Assembly (NCBI RefSeq): GCF_014651035.1 | Contig: NZ_BMWC01000001.1 | Span: 1,395,581 to 1,459,580, forward strand | Length of the DNA: 64,000 nt | Direction of reading: 5' to 3' | Source of the DNA: Streptomyces lomondensis | GTDB taxonomy: Bacteria > Actinomycetota > Actinomycetes > Streptomycetales > Streptomycetaceae | Part shown: in pieces, positions 15,544-24,942 of the stretch | Layout: the number at the start of each line of letters is the position of its first letter | Numbering within the stretch: position 1 is the stretch's first letter | Notes under the pieces: model-generated | Told to the model about the DNA's origin: nothing | Database searches by the model: none | Seen by the model: the letters and a program-made list of their open reading frames with translations, nothing else | Position numbers and translations under genes: made by a program

Positions 15544-16497
15544 TCAGTGCCGGGCGAACTGGACGCGGCTCGGCTGGGCGGTGTCCGGGCGGAGGGCGAT
15601 GCCCTCGACGGTGAGTTGTTCGCCGTAGATGTCGGTGAGCCGCAGGGGGCCGCCGCAGCCGGTGCCGTCGGGGGAGAGGAAGTAGTTGTATTCGGTGCGG
15701 GTCAGGCTCCGCCAGCCGCTGCCGGTGGCGACCTCCAGCCGGGCCAGGGGGTTGCGGTGGCCGAGTGCCTGGATGCCGCACCAGTGGCGGCTGGAGCCGG
15801 TCTTGTAGCGGATCGAGACCGTGTCGGACGTGCTGGGGCTCAGCAGGCTCCAGGTGATCGGTATCCGGCCCGCGGAGAGGCCGGCGAGCTTCGCGAAAGC
15901 CTCTTTGCTCAGGTCGAGTTGCCCGGGGGCGCAGGGCAGCGGGCATTCGTTGGTGATCCGGACCGTGACGGAGGCGCCGTTCGCGGCGCGGACGAGGACG
16001 TACGCCCCGCATGCCTTGGACGTCTCGTAGTCGGTGTGGTTCATCGCCGCGACCATGAGATCGGGGCTCGGGCCGTACAGGCAGGCGCCGTCGCCGTCCG
16101 CGGCGTCGTAGTGCGTGGCGACCCCCTGGTAGGAGACCTGGGGCTTGATCCGCCCCGCCAGCGGGGCCGAGCCGGACACCGCCCGGGGTGAGGACGGCGG
16201 GCTGCCGGCGGGCGAGCGCCGAGCGGGGGCGGGGGTCGTGGTGCGTGCCGGGGCCGGGGTCGCCGTGGACGGCTTCGGCTTCGGTGTGGCCTTGGCCTTC
16301 GCTTTCGGTGCCGTGGGCGTGGTGCTCGCCGGTGGGCTCGTGGCGGGCTCGGCCGCGGCTCGCACGGTGTCCGGCTCACCGCCGGGGCGCAGTGCCAGCA
16401 CCAGGGACACGAGGAGTGCGACGGCCGCCAGGGCTACCGCGGAGAAGAGGGCCGAACGCCGTCTGCGAAGGGGACGCCGGTGGGAACGGGAGGCCAC
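15544..16497 (-). CDS. Secreted or membrane-anchored expansin-like protein (DPBB plus CBM63)
   Basis: A 317-residue protein. A basic N-terminus and hydrophobic segment (about residues 17-37) act as signal or anchor, and a long Ala/Pro/Thr/Lys linker follows (about 45-105). The expansin double-psi beta-barrel then appears (GVATHYDAADGDGACLYGPS; ACGAYVLVRAANGASVTVRI with TNECP), and a C-terminal carbohydrate-binding domain (RNPLARLEVATGSGWRSL, EYNYFL). Bacterial expansins loosen cellulose or peptidoglycan without hydrolysis. The GTG at 16497 follows AAGGA. It is divergent from the FUSC gene and convergent with the scrambled nucleotidyltransferase. Confidence 0.88.
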   Translation of the reverse strand: MASRSHRRPLRRRRSALFSAVALAAVALLVSLVLALRPGGEPDTVRAAAEPATSPPASTTPTAPKAKAKATPKPKPSTATPAPARTTTPAPARRSPAGSPPSSPRAVSGSAPLAGRIKPQVSYQGVATHYDAADGDGACLYGPSPDLMVAAMNHTDYETSKACGAYVLVRAANGASVTVRITNECPLPCAPGQLDLSKEAFAKLAGLSAGRIPITWSLLSPSTSDTVSIRYKTGSSRHWCGIQALGHRNPLARLEVATGSGWRSLTRTEYNYFLSPDGTGCGGPLRLTDIYGEQLTVEGIALRPDTAQPSRVQFARH

Positions 16498-16753
16498 GGA
16501 TGAGTCCTTACGTGGTTCAGGAGAACACGCGCTTGCGACTCGTCAGTGGTCGCCGGGCACCGAAAGGTTGCCGGGGCCGGTTGCCGGGGCCGTCCCACTC
16601 CCGATTGCGTTCATAAAGAACCCGGCTTCCGACCGGTCCGTCACGTTCCGGAAACCTTTCCTCCAGGAACCCCGCCTACCGTGGGCACCGACCCCGCCCG
16701 GCCACCGTCGCCCGAAGGCCCACCCCTGCCTCCGACGAGACGACAGGAGCCCT

Positions 16754-18676
16754 GTGTCCCGGCCCACCCGTGTCCCCCTCGCGCTGCCGCCCTGGCTCGC
16801 GCATGCCCTGCGTGCTCAGCGGGGGCCGGTGCCCTGGAGCGCGGTGACGCGGGGGGCCCTGTCCGCCGGGCCGCTGTTGCTGGTGGCCGTGCAGGTCGGG
16901 CACACCTCGCTCGGCGTCGTCGCCGCCATCGCCGCCATGCTCGCCGGGATCAACGACCGGCCGGGGAGCCGGCGGGCCTCGGTCAAGCGGATCGGGGTGC
17001 CCGCGCTGGGCGGTGCCCTGGGGCTGGTGATCGGGACGTACGCCGGGCAGGAGACCGGCGCGGTCGTCCTGACCGTGATCCTCACCCTGGTGGGCCTGGT
17101 CGCCGGGGGGATCAGCGCCATTGGACCCGTCGCGTCCGCCGTCGGCACCCAGCTGCTCGTCGGTTCGGCGATCGGGGCCGGGATGCCCCTGCCGGAGCCG
17201 GGGTGGGAGCGCGCGCTCGGCTTCCTCGCCGGGGCCGGGTGGCTGCTCGCGCTCCGGCTCGTGCTGCCCACGCCCGGCTCCCTCGCCGGTGACTTCCGGT
17301 TCGACGGGGAGCGGCAGGCCGTGGCCGGCGTGTACGACGCCGTCGCCGAGCTCCTCGACGCCGTCGGCGGGCCCGAGGCCACCCGCCGCCGGGCCGCGCT
17401 CACCGCCGCCCTCGACCACGCGCAGGACGCCCTGGCCGGGCCCCGGCTGCGGCGGTACGCCTCCTCCTCCGCCGAGCGGCGGCTGCACGCGCAGTACGCC
17501 GCCGCCCTGCCCCTCGCCGAGGCCGCCACCGCACTCGCGTGGGCCGGCGAGGCCGTCTCCGAGCGGGCCTCCGAAGGCCCCCGGCGGCTCGCCGCCGCGG
17601 TCCGCGGCAACAGCCACACCGGGCCGCTGCCCGCGCCCTCCCGCTCGGCGCCCGCGCTGCGCGCCCTCGACGACGCGCTGCTGCACGCCGCCGAGGTGTT
17701 CGACCAGGGCAGGGGCGGAGACCTGCACACCCGGCCCCGTACCGCCCGGGACCGGCTGCGCGCCGCCTTGGGCAGCGCCGGACGCGAGTACGGGCTGCGC
17801 GTCGCCCTCTGCTTCGGGGCCAGCTCGGCGGTCGCCCAGGCCCTGCACCAGACCCAGTGGTACGGGCAGCACGAGCACTGGTACTGGCTGCCCGCCACCG
17901 CCGTCTTCCTCGTCAAGCCCGACCTGGGGCCGCTCGCCTCGCGGGTGCTGAACCGGGCCGCCGGCACCGTACTCGGCGCGCTCCTCTTCGCCGGGTTCGC
18001 CGCCGTCCTGCCCCGGCCGGAAGGGCTCATCGCGCTCGTCGCCCTCAGCGGTGCGCTCATCCCCGTCGCCACCCGGCACTTCGCCGCCCAGACCGCCGTC
18101 GTCACCGTCCTCGTCCTCGCCCTGGTCATGGTCGGCGGCGAGCCCCAGGCCTCCGCGGGCCGGATCGGGGAGACGCTGCTGGCCTGCGCGATCGTGCTGA
18201 TCGTCGGGCATCTGCCGATGCCGGGACAGCGGGGCGGCGGTGTGCGCGCCCGGCTGGCGGCGGCGAACGAGGCCGCGCACGCCTACCTCACCCACGTCCT
18301 CGACGAGGCGGACACCCACGTCCTCACCAGGGCCGACGCCCCGCGCATCGGGACCTCCGGCACCCCCTCCGACCCCCGCGCCGCCCGCTGGACCCTGCGC
18401 CGCGAGGCCTACCGCACCCTCGCCGAGGCCCGCACGGCCATCTCCCTCGCCGCGCACGAACTGCCCGCCCTCGCCCGACACACCGAGGGCGCGGACGAGG
18501 TGGCCGACGTCCTCGAACGCCTCGTCGACACCACGACCGCCTGCGCCGTGCACCTCGACGACACGGGCCAGATCGGCCCCCGCCACCGGGAACGCCTCGC
18601 CGCCGTCCTCGCCGACCTCGCCGGACCGGTGGAGCGGGCGGGACTACGGCTGCCCCGGACGCCCCTCGCCGGGTAG
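16754..18676 (+). CDS. FUSC-family (aromatic acid exporter-like) membrane protein
   Basis: A 640-residue protein with two membrane blocks: about residues 30-175, with GVVAAIAAMLAGINDRPGSR and a run of helices, and about 350-495, with WYWLPATAVFLVKPDLGPL and the next helices. They are separated by a long soluble helical region and followed by a soluble C-terminal domain. This two-block design is that of the fusaric acid resistance/AaeB group, proposed to export aromatic acids. The GTG at 16754 follows CAGGAG. Its 3' end overlaps the convergent methyltransferase gene by 33 bases. Confidence 0.85.
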   Translation: MSRPTRVPLALPPWLAHALRAQRGPVPWSAVTRGALSAGPLLLVAVQVGHTSLGVVAAIAAMLAGINDRPGSRRASVKRIGVPALGGALGLVIGTYAGQETGAVVLTVILTLVGLVAGGISAIGPVASAVGTQLLVGSAIGAGMPLPEPGWERALGFLAGAGWLLALRLVLPTPGSLAGDFRFDGERQAVAGVYDAVAELLDAVGGPEATRRRAALTAALDHAQDALAGPRLRRYASSSAERRLHAQYAAALPLAEAATALAWAGEAVSERASEGPRRLAAAVRGNSHTGPLPAPSRSAPALRALDDALLHAAEVFDQGRGGDLHTRPRTARDRLRAALGSAGREYGLRVALCFGASSAVAQALHQTQWYGQHEHWYWLPATAVFLVKPDLGPLASRVLNRAAGTVLGALLFAGFAAVLPRPEGLIALVALSGALIPVATRHFAAQTAVVTVLVLALVMVGGEPQASAGRIGETLLACAIVLIVGHLPMPGQRGGGVRARLAAANEAAHAYLTHVLDEADTHVLTRADAPRIGTSGTPSDPRAARWTLRREAYRTLAEARTAISLAAHELPALARHTEGADEVADVLERLVDTTTACAVHLDDTGQIGPRHRERLAAVLADLAGPVERAGLRLPRTPLAG

Positions 18677-19198
18677 CAGGCCCAGCACCGCCACCAGCCG
18701 GCCGTCCCGCACCGTCCGCGTCCCGAACCCGTGGCCCGCGACCGCCCGCTCGGCCTTCCGGGCGATCTCGGCGGCCCGCGTCCCGTCCGGCGGTTCCCAG
18801 CACAGGCAGAGCACCCCTCCCGGCGCCAGCCAGCGGCGCAGCGCCGTCAGTTCCGCGTCCGCCGGGCGGGTCCAGAAGAGGTTCACGTTCACCGCCAGGA
18901 CCTTGTCGAAGGAGCCGGCGGCGAAGTCGGCGTCCTCCAGGGACCGGACGTGGAAGGCGGCCCTCCCGGCCGCGACCGCCTCGCTGTTGCGGCGGCGTGC
19001 CGCCGCCACGGCCGTGGCGGAGCGGTCGACGGCGGTGACGGTGCCCGTGGTGAGGCGGGCGAAGATCAGCGGGATCGCGACTCCCCGGCCGCAGCCGATC
19101 TCCAGCACGCGGTCGCCGGGGGCGGGGTCGAGGATCCCCACCGCCCACCTCAGGCGCTCCGGGACGTCGATGGTCCTCAGCCGCCGATCCGCACCCAC
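18644..19198 (-). CDS. Class I SAM-dependent methyltransferase
   Basis: A 184-residue small methyltransferase with motif I RVLEIGCGRGVAIPL, strand 2 TVTAVDRSATAVAAA, FDKVLAVNVNLFW and a CLCWEPPDG strand. The GTG at 19198 is chosen; it overlaps the end of the endonuclease-fold gene by 22 bases, so the two are translationally coupled. No strong ribosome site is visible and a longer N-terminus cannot be excluded. The substrate is unknown. Confidence 0.78.
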   Translation of the reverse strand: MGADRRLRTIDVPERLRWAVGILDPAPGDRVLEIGCGRGVAIPLIFARLTTGTVTAVDRSATAVAAARRRNSEAVAAGRAAFHVRSLEDADFAAGSFDKVLAVNVNLFWTRPADAELTALRRWLAPGGVLCLCWEPPDGTRAAEIARKAERAVAGHGFGTRTVRDGRLVAVLGLLPGEGRPGQP

Positions 19199-20124
19199 AC
19201 CGGGGCGTGGTCCGACCCGGGCGCGCCCCGCCGCTCCGCCGGGTCGGGGCCGACCGACGGCAGCCGGGGCGGGCCCTCGCCGGGCAGGCCCGTGCCCGCC
19301 GCCGTCACCCGGTGCACCAGACGGTGGCTGACCAGTATGTGGTCGATCAGCTCGGGCCGCCCGGAGTTGACGCGGGACCAGCGCTGTCCGGCCGGGATGA
19401 GCGGGGCCACGTCCCACAGCCGTGTCGCGTCGCCCTGGTCGGGCCTGTCGTATCCCGGCGTGCCGATCTCCGAGCCGGGCGGGCCGAGCAGGATCTGGGT
19501 GGTCGCCGCCTGTGTCTCGTCGTTCAGGTCGCCCAGTACCGCCACGTCCCGGGCCCGCCCGTCGCCCTCCAGCAGCTCGTCCGCGAGGGCGCGCAGGGCC
19601 GTCGCCTCCGCCGCCCGCCGGTACAGGGCGTAGGCGCCGTAGCGGGCCCGTTCGCCCTCGTCACGCGGGTGGAAGCGGCCGTCCGGGTACGACAGCAGCT
19701 TGGACTTGAGGTGGCAGACGGCCACCCGCAGCGGCCCGTCCTCGACCTCCACGGCCAGCAGGCCACGCCCCGCCCGCGCCACCGTCAGCCCCGAGTCGTC
19801 CACCTGCACGGGACGCAGCTGCGCCGGGAACGCCGTCGTGTCGGCCACGACCGTCAGGGGCGCACGGCTCAGGAACCCGACCCGTATGCCCCGGCTGTCC
19901 GCGTGCTCGGACAGGGCGAGATGCCAGTCGTCGTCGAGCATCCCGGCCAGGTCCTTCAGGGCCTCGGGGTCGCCGACCTCCTGCACGCCGAGCAGCGCCG
20001 GGTCGAGTTCGGTGATCACGGCGGCCAGCGCGGCGAGCTTCGCCCCGTACGCGGCGTCGTCCTCCGGGCCGTACGGGCCGCCGGGCCGGTAGAGGTTCTC
20101 CAGGTTCCAGGTGCCGAGGAGCAT
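19177..20124 (-). CDS. Endonuclease/exonuclease/phosphatase-fold protein
   Basis: A 315-residue metal-dependent phosphodiesterase of the EEP superfamily. Its motifs are in order: TWNLENLYRPGG at the N-terminus, LLGVQEVGD (catalytic Glu), VCHLKSKL, VLGDLNDE, LIDHILVSH and GSDHAPVWV at the C-terminus. Family members cut DNA, RNA, inositol phosphates or lipids; there is no signal peptide, so it is intracellular. The ATG at 20124 follows AAAGGAG. It is the first gene of a two-gene operon with the methyltransferase. Confidence 0.88.
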   Translation of the reverse strand: MLLGTWNLENLYRPGGPYGPEDDAAYGAKLAALAAVITELDPALLGVQEVGDPEALKDLAGMLDDDWHLALSEHADSRGIRVGFLSRAPLTVVADTTAFPAQLRPVQVDDSGLTVARAGRGLLAVEVEDGPLRVAVCHLKSKLLSYPDGRFHPRDEGERARYGAYALYRRAAEATALRALADELLEGDGRARDVAVLGDLNDETQAATTQILLGPPGSEIGTPGYDRPDQGDATRLWDVAPLIPAGQRWSRVNSGRPELIDHILVSHRLVHRVTAAGTGLPGEGPPRLPSVGPDPAERRGAPGSDHAPVWVRIGG

Positions 20125-20258
20125 GCCGGGCTCCTTTCCGAAGCCGACAGGCGGGGTGGTGAGGCCAGGGTGCCTGCCCGGCCGGCCCCGCGACAGAGCC
20201 GCGACGGGATGTGCGGTTCGGCTCCTGCCGCCCTACGACGTCGTCGTACGTTGGCGTG

Positions 20259-21622
20259 ATGACGCCTTCTGCCGCGGACAGTCCCGCCGACCTCATCATC
20301 AGCGCATGTACCGTCCTCGTGCACGACGATCAAGAGCGGATCGGGTTCGAGGAGGACGCCGCGATCGTCGTACGGAACGGGCTCGTCGAGGCGGTCACGA
20401 CCTCGGCGGCGGTCGCGGACCTGCCCGCCGCCGAGCGGATCGACGCCCGCGGCCAGGTCGCCCTGCCCGGCCTGGTCAACTGTCACACGCACGCGCCGAT
20501 GGTCGCGCTGCGCGGCCTCGCCGAGGACTTGCCGACCGAGGAGTGGTTCAACGGCGTCGTCTGGCCCGTCGAGTCCAACCTCACGGCGAAGGACGTCGAG
20601 TTGGGGGCGCGGCTCGCCTGCGCCGAGATGATCCGCGGCGGCGTCACCTGCTTCGCCGACCACTACTTCGCCATGGACGCGGTGGCGCGCGTGGTCGCGG
20701 AGTGCGGCATGCGGGCGCTGCTGGGGGAGGCCTTCTTCTCCTCGCAGGGGCCCGAAGACCGGGAGCGGTCACTGGAGTTCGCGCTCCGCCACCGGGACTC
20801 GGCCGACGGCCGCATCACCACCGCGCTCGCGCCCCACGCCCCCTACACCGTCGTCGACGACGACCTCGCCGCCACCGCCGAGCTCGCCCGCACGCACGGC
20901 CTGCCCGTGCACCTCCACGCCGCCGAGAACCGCGATCAGACCGAGACCAGCCTCACCCGCCACGGCGTCACCCCGGTCGAGGTCCTGGCCCGCACCGGCA
21001 TCCTCGACACGGACGTCCTCCTCGCCCACGGCACCGGCATCGTCGACCGCGACCTGCCCCTCCTGGAGCGGGCGGACGGTCGTACGGCCGTCGCCACCGC
21101 GCCCCGCGGCTACCTCAAGTTCGCCTGGCCCGACACCACACCCGTCCGCGCCCTGCGCGCCATCGGCGTCGACGTCGGACTCGCCACCGACGGGGCCGCC
21201 TCCAACAACTCCCTCGACGTGTGGGAGTCGATGGCCCTCACCTCGCTGGTCCAGAAGTCGGCCGAGGGCGACCCGCGGTGGCTGACTCCCGCCAGGCCCT
21301 GCACCACGCCACCCTCCAGAGCGCCCGCGCCGTGGGACTGGGGGACACGGTGGGCAGCATCGCGCCGGGCCGCCGGGCGGACCTCGTCCTGGTCGACCTC
21401 ACCGGGCCGCACACACAGCCCGTCCACGACCTCGCCGCCACCCTCGTGCACAGCGCCCGCTCCGCCGACGTGCGCACCACGATCGTCGACGGACGGATCC
21501 TGATGCGCGACCGGGAACTGCTGACGATCGACGTGCCGGCGGTGGTGCGGGAGCTGCAGGAGCGCCTGCCCGCGCTCGTCGACCGAAGCCACGGCCGGCG
21601 CATCCAGGAGTACGACACCTGA
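20259..21622 (+). pseudogene. Amidohydrolase (SAH/MTA deaminase or chlorohydrolase family) with a single-base frameshift
   Basis: Reading from ATG 20259, the protein shows the metal-site motif NCHTHAPM, a GVTCFADHYF strand, HLHAAEN, LAHGTG and LATDGAASNN, all as in 5-methylthioadenosine/S-adenosylhomocysteine deaminases. At 21281-21290 (CTGACTCCCGCC) the frame is lost. In the frame one base earlier, the family sequence resumes at once (SRQALHHATLQSARAVG; GSIAPGRRADLVLVDL) and runs to TGA at 21622. One missing base restores a full protein of about 454 residues. This could be a real mutation, a sequencing error or, less likely, a programmed frameshift. All metal ligands precede the break. Confidence 0.85.
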
Positions 21623-21722
21623 CGCCCCGGAAACCGATCGCGAAAATTCCTCCGGACAGCGATGAGTTCCGCCCCTCCCGCCGGTCACCACCCCGGACGG
21701 ACCGTTTGTCACAGGAGGGCCC

Positions 21723-22412
21723 ATGTCGCTTCCGGAGATCGTCTCGCGCGAGCAGTGGCGCGCGGCGCGCGCGGAACTGCTGGTCAAGGAGAAGGCCGTC
21801 ACCCGCGCGCGGGACGCGCTGGGCGCAGAGCGGCGCGGACTGCCCATGGTGGAGGTCGAGGAGGAGTACGTGTTCGAGGGCGGGGACGGCAAGGCCACCC
21901 TGCTCGACCTGTTCGAGGGCCGGCACCAGCTGGTCGTCTACCACTTCATGTTCGCGCCGGAGTGGGACGCCGGCTGCCGCAGCTGCTCCGGATTCCTGGA
22001 CCAAATAGGGCATCTCGCCCATCTCGAGGCCCGCAGTACGTCGTTCGCGGCCGTGTCCCGGGCTCCGTACCCGAAGCTCCTGCCGTTCAAGGCGCGGATG
22101 GGCTGGACCGTACCCTGGTACTCCTCGTACGGCACCGACTTCAACCGCGACTACGAGGTGACGCTCGAACGCGACGGCGAACTCGTCGAGCGGCCCGGCC
22201 TCAGCTGCTTCCTGCGGGACCGTGACCGGGTCTTCCACACCTACTCGACGTACGAGCGCGGGCTCGACGGCCTCGGCTCGACCACCAGCCTGCTGGACCT
22301 CACCGCGCTGGGCCGGCAGGAGGAGTGGGAGGAGCCCAAGGGGCGCGCGTCGGCTCTTGGTGCGCCTGCGGGGAATGAGCGCACCCGATATCACGATGAG
22401 TACGACGACTGA
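21723..22412 (+). CDS. DUF899 thioredoxin-like protein
   Basis: A 229-residue protein of the DUF899 group, a thioredoxin-fold family of unknown function common in actinobacteria. Characteristic parts are SREQWRAARAELLVKEKAVT at the N-terminus, VVYHFMFAPEWDAGCRSCSG with a CxxC (about residues 86-89), AVSRAPYPKLLPFKARMGW and DFNRDYEVTL. The ATG at 21723 follows CAGGAGG. It lies about 100 bases after the broken amidohydrolase. Confidence 0.88.
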   Translation: MSLPEIVSREQWRAARAELLVKEKAVTRARDALGAERRGLPMVEVEEEYVFEGGDGKATLLDLFEGRHQLVVYHFMFAPEWDAGCRSCSGFLDQIGHLAHLEARSTSFAAVSRAPYPKLLPFKARMGWTVPWYSSYGTDFNRDYEVTLERDGELVERPGLSCFLRDRDRVFHTYSTYERGLDGLGSTTSLLDLTALGRQEEWEEPKGRASALGAPAGNERTRYHDEYDD

Positions 22413-22441
22413 TACGGAAAGTGAACATATAAGCCAGGCGG

Positions 22442-22491
22442 CTGAGAGGTTGGTCACACTTGACGGTGAACGCGTGTCAACTACGTCTCAG
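22442..22491. promoter_or_regulatory. Nested inverted repeats between the DUF899 gene and a small gene
   Basis: An outer pair, CTGAGA (22442-22447) and TCTCAG (22486-22491), encloses an inner pair, TTGAC (22460-22464) and GTCAA (22476-22480). It could be an operator or a folded leader for the small gene at 22568; nothing names it. Confidence 0.4.
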
Positions 22492-22567
22492 AACCGTCAC
22501 TTCGTGAGCCGTTCACCCCATGGTTGGCGTTTAACTCTACGAGTACAGCGCTACATGGAGGTGCAGG

Positions 22568-22750
22568 GTGAACGGGCGAACGGTGCTCGAGAGCTTTCCC
22601 GCCGGTGGGCCGCGTGGCTCCTGGCCGGCGGAGGAGTTCGCGCAGGCGCGGCGTCTGGAGGGCCTGCCTGCCGAGGTCGTCATGGACCTCGCGACGGACA
22701 TGTTCCTGGTGATCGTGCGCAGCGGGGACGGTGCCGACGCCACGGCGTGA
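22568..22750 (+). CDS. Small conserved-looking protein of unknown function (60 aa)
   Basis: A 60-residue acidic protein (MNGRTVLESFPAGGPRG; EEFAQARRLEG; VVMDLATDMFLVIVRSG). It starts at GTG 22568, with GGAGG seven bases upstream. Composition and codon use look coding and an ATG-less start with a strong ribosome site favours a real gene. I do not recognise a named domain. It converges on the ABC exporter, with 9 bases between the genes. Confidence 0.6.
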   Translation: MNGRTVLESFPAGGPRGSWPAEEFAQARRLEGLPAEVVMDLATDMFLVIVRSGDGADATA

Positions 22751-22759
22751 CCTCGTGGC

Positions 22760-24724
22760 TCAGCCCGCCTTCGGCGCCGGCACCTTCGGGACCGGCGCGA
22801 CCGCCGGGGGCGTCCTGGTGAACTGCTCCGCCTGGAGCGCGTACAGCTCGGCGTAGAGCCCGCCGGTGGCCAGCAGCTCGTCCGGCGTCCCGGACTCCAC
22901 GAGCCGGCCCTGGTCCAGGACGTGCACCAGGTCAGCATGGCGTACGGACGCCAGCCGGTGCGTGATCAGCACGACCGTCTGGCCGCTGTCGGCCAGGGCG
23001 CGGATCCGCTCGAAGACCTCCAGCTCGGCCCGGGCGTCCAGGGCCGCCGTGGGCTCGTCCACGATCAGGATGCGGCCCCTGCGGTAGGCCGCCCGGGCGA
23101 TGCCGAGGCGCTGCCACTGGCCGCCCGACAGTTCGTGCCCGCCGCTGAAGTTGCGGGCGAGCAGCGTGTCCAGCCCGCGCGGCAGGTCCGCGACCACCGT
23201 CTCCGCCCCGGCCTCGGCGATGGACGCGGCCAGCCGCTCCTCGCAGACCGGCGCCGACGTGCGCCCCAGGGCGACGTTCACCCGGGCCGTGAACGGCCAC
23301 CGCTTGAAGTCCTGCGCCACCATCGCGATCCGCTCGGCCAGCCGGTGCCGGTCGGCGGTCGCCGCGTCCACGTCGTCCCACAGGATCCGCCCCTTCTCCG
23401 GCGTGTACAGCCCGGCGAGCAGCTTGACCAGGGTCGTCTTGCCGGAGCCGTTCTCGCCGACCAGCGCCACGATCCGGCCGAGCGGCAGGGTGAGCGTCAC
23501 GTCGTCGAGGGCGGGGCGGGCGTTGTCGCCCGGGTAGCGGAACGTGACGTTCTCGAAGCGGATCTCGCGCGGGTCCTCCGGCAGCGGCCGGCCGCCCTCC
23601 GGGATCGCCCGCTGCGCCGCCTCCGCGTACAGCCGGTGCAGGTCGCCGACGAAGAGCGCCTCCTCGTGCAGCGCGTTGACCTCCACCACGAGCGTGTCGA
23701 GGCTCTGCGAGCCGGTCCGGATCGCGATCACGGCCGTACCCGCCACCGACAGGGCCATCGCCCCCGTCAGCAGCAGCCCGCCGAGCGTCGCATACGTCGC
23801 CACCGTCGCCAGGCCCGTCCACGCCGCCGCGATCAGGCCGGTGCGGGCGGCCAGCCGGGCGAGGCGGGCCTGCTCGGCCTCGGCCGTCTCCGACATCGCA
23901 CGGAAGTGCCGCAGCAGGAACGCGCCCACGCCGTGCACCCGGATCTCCGGGGCGGCCTCGGGCTCGATCAGCAGGTTGCCGAGCAGCCGCCCGGCCCGGG
24001 CGTGCTGCACCCAGGCGTGGAAGGACTCGTAGCGCCGCCGGGCGACGGTCAGCGCGCTCCAGGCGCTCGGCAGGGTCATGGTCACCAGCAGCGGCAGCAG
24101 GGCCGGGTGCAGCACGGTCAGCACGCCGGCCGCCGCCACCAGCGAGATCATCGCGTTGATCACACGCGTCCCGTAGGCGATCATCCGGCGCGCGGAGGCG
24201 GCGCCGTACTGCGCGGTGTCCAGCAGCTTGTGGAAGGCGTGGTCCTCGATCGCGGCCAGCTCCACGGCCGCGGCCCGCTCCAGGTACTGCTCGGTCGCGA
24301 CCCTCTCCACTTTGGGCTCCAGGCGGCCGGTGGCATACGTGCTGGCGGCCCGCAGCAGTGCCGCGACCAGCATCACGACGGCCACGGTGACCAGGGCCGG
24401 GACGGCTCCGCGCAGCCGGTCCTCGATCGGCCCGCCGCCCATCAACCGCGCTAGCACACTGTTGACCGCGAGCAGGCTCACCGCCTGCGCCACGCCCCGG
24501 CCCGCCTCGGCCGCCAGCACGATCCGCGCGGCGCCCCGGTCGGCCTGCCGGGCGAGCCGGAGGCTGGACGCCAGCAGGGACGGCAGCCGGGTGATCATGG
24601 CGCGGAAGTTCAGCTCCAGGAACGCGTCGGCGTGCTGGTTCCAGCCCATGTCGTAGCGCAGCGGCCCGCCGAAGAGCAGCCGCTCCGATTCGGACACCTC
24701 CGGCGCGGTCCGCTTCTTCGCCAC
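22760..24724 (-). CDS. ABC exporter half-transporter (TMD-NBD fusion)
   Basis: A 654-residue protein. The N-terminal membrane domain (about residues 60-345) carries helices such as GVLTVLHPALLPLLVTMTL. The C-terminal nucleotide-binding domain has Walker A VGENGSGKTT, a Q-loop (IAMVAQDF), the signature ELSGGQWQR, Walker B GRILIVDEPTAALDA and H-loop VVLITHR. It probably homodimerises to export lipid, peptide or drug. The GTG at 24724 is preferred because GGGAGG lies about 10 bases before it; an ATG 33 bases upstream lacks a ribosome site. Confidence 0.9.
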   Translation of the reverse strand: MAKKRTAPEVSESERLLFGGPLRYDMGWNQHADAFLELNFRAMITRLPSLLASSLRLARQADRGAARIVLAAEAGRGVAQAVSLLAVNSVLARLMGGGPIEDRLRGAVPALVTVAVVMLVAALLRAASTYATGRLEPKVERVATEQYLERAAAVELAAIEDHAFHKLLDTAQYGAASARRMIAYGTRVINAMISLVAAAGVLTVLHPALLPLLVTMTLPSAWSALTVARRRYESFHAWVQHARAGRLLGNLLIEPEAAPEIRVHGVGAFLLRHFRAMSETAEAEQARLARLAARTGLIAAAWTGLATVATYATLGGLLLTGAMALSVAGTAVIAIRTGSQSLDTLVVEVNALHEEALFVGDLHRLYAEAAQRAIPEGGRPLPEDPREIRFENVTFRYPGDNARPALDDVTLTLPLGRIVALVGENGSGKTTLVKLLAGLYTPEKGRILWDDVDAATADRHRLAERIAMVAQDFKRWPFTARVNVALGRTSAPVCEERLAASIAEAGAETVVADLPRGLDTLLARNFSGGHELSGGQWQRLGIARAAYRRGRILIVDEPTAALDARAELEVFERIRALADSGQTVVLITHRLASVRHADLVHVLDQGRLVESGTPDELLATGGLYAELYALQAEQFTRTPPAVAPVPKVPAPKAG

Positions 24725-24942
24725 CGTCGACCGACCTCCCGCTCGTGGCCCGTTCATGGATGAACGGTCACTATTGCGGTGCGGTGCCCGCCCGGGCAGG
24801 GCGCAGCCCGGGGCGCCGGATGCGCGCGGGCGCACGACCCGGCCGAAGGCCGCACGGAACGGCGCGGAGTCGCGGGGTGGTCGTGCGAGGGAGCGGCGTC
24901 CGTGCCCTTCGGCGTCCCGTCCCTTCGGGGCACGGCCCTCAC
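24725..24942. other. Intergenic region upstream of the ABC exporter
   Basis: 218 bases with no convincing gene. It must hold the ABC exporter promoter, but no clear -35/-10 pair stands out. Very GC-rich and bordering the repeat array to the right. Confidence 0.5.

Noticed and set aside
15284..15628. A 114-codon plus-strand gene
   Set aside because: Its first part is antisense to block A and its last part antisense to the expansin; only the middle is real, as block B of the broken gene.
16541..16560. GTCAGTG upstream of the FUSC and expansin genes as another PafBC site
   Set aside because: The bases before it are TC rather than TT and no TANNNT follows at 8 bases.
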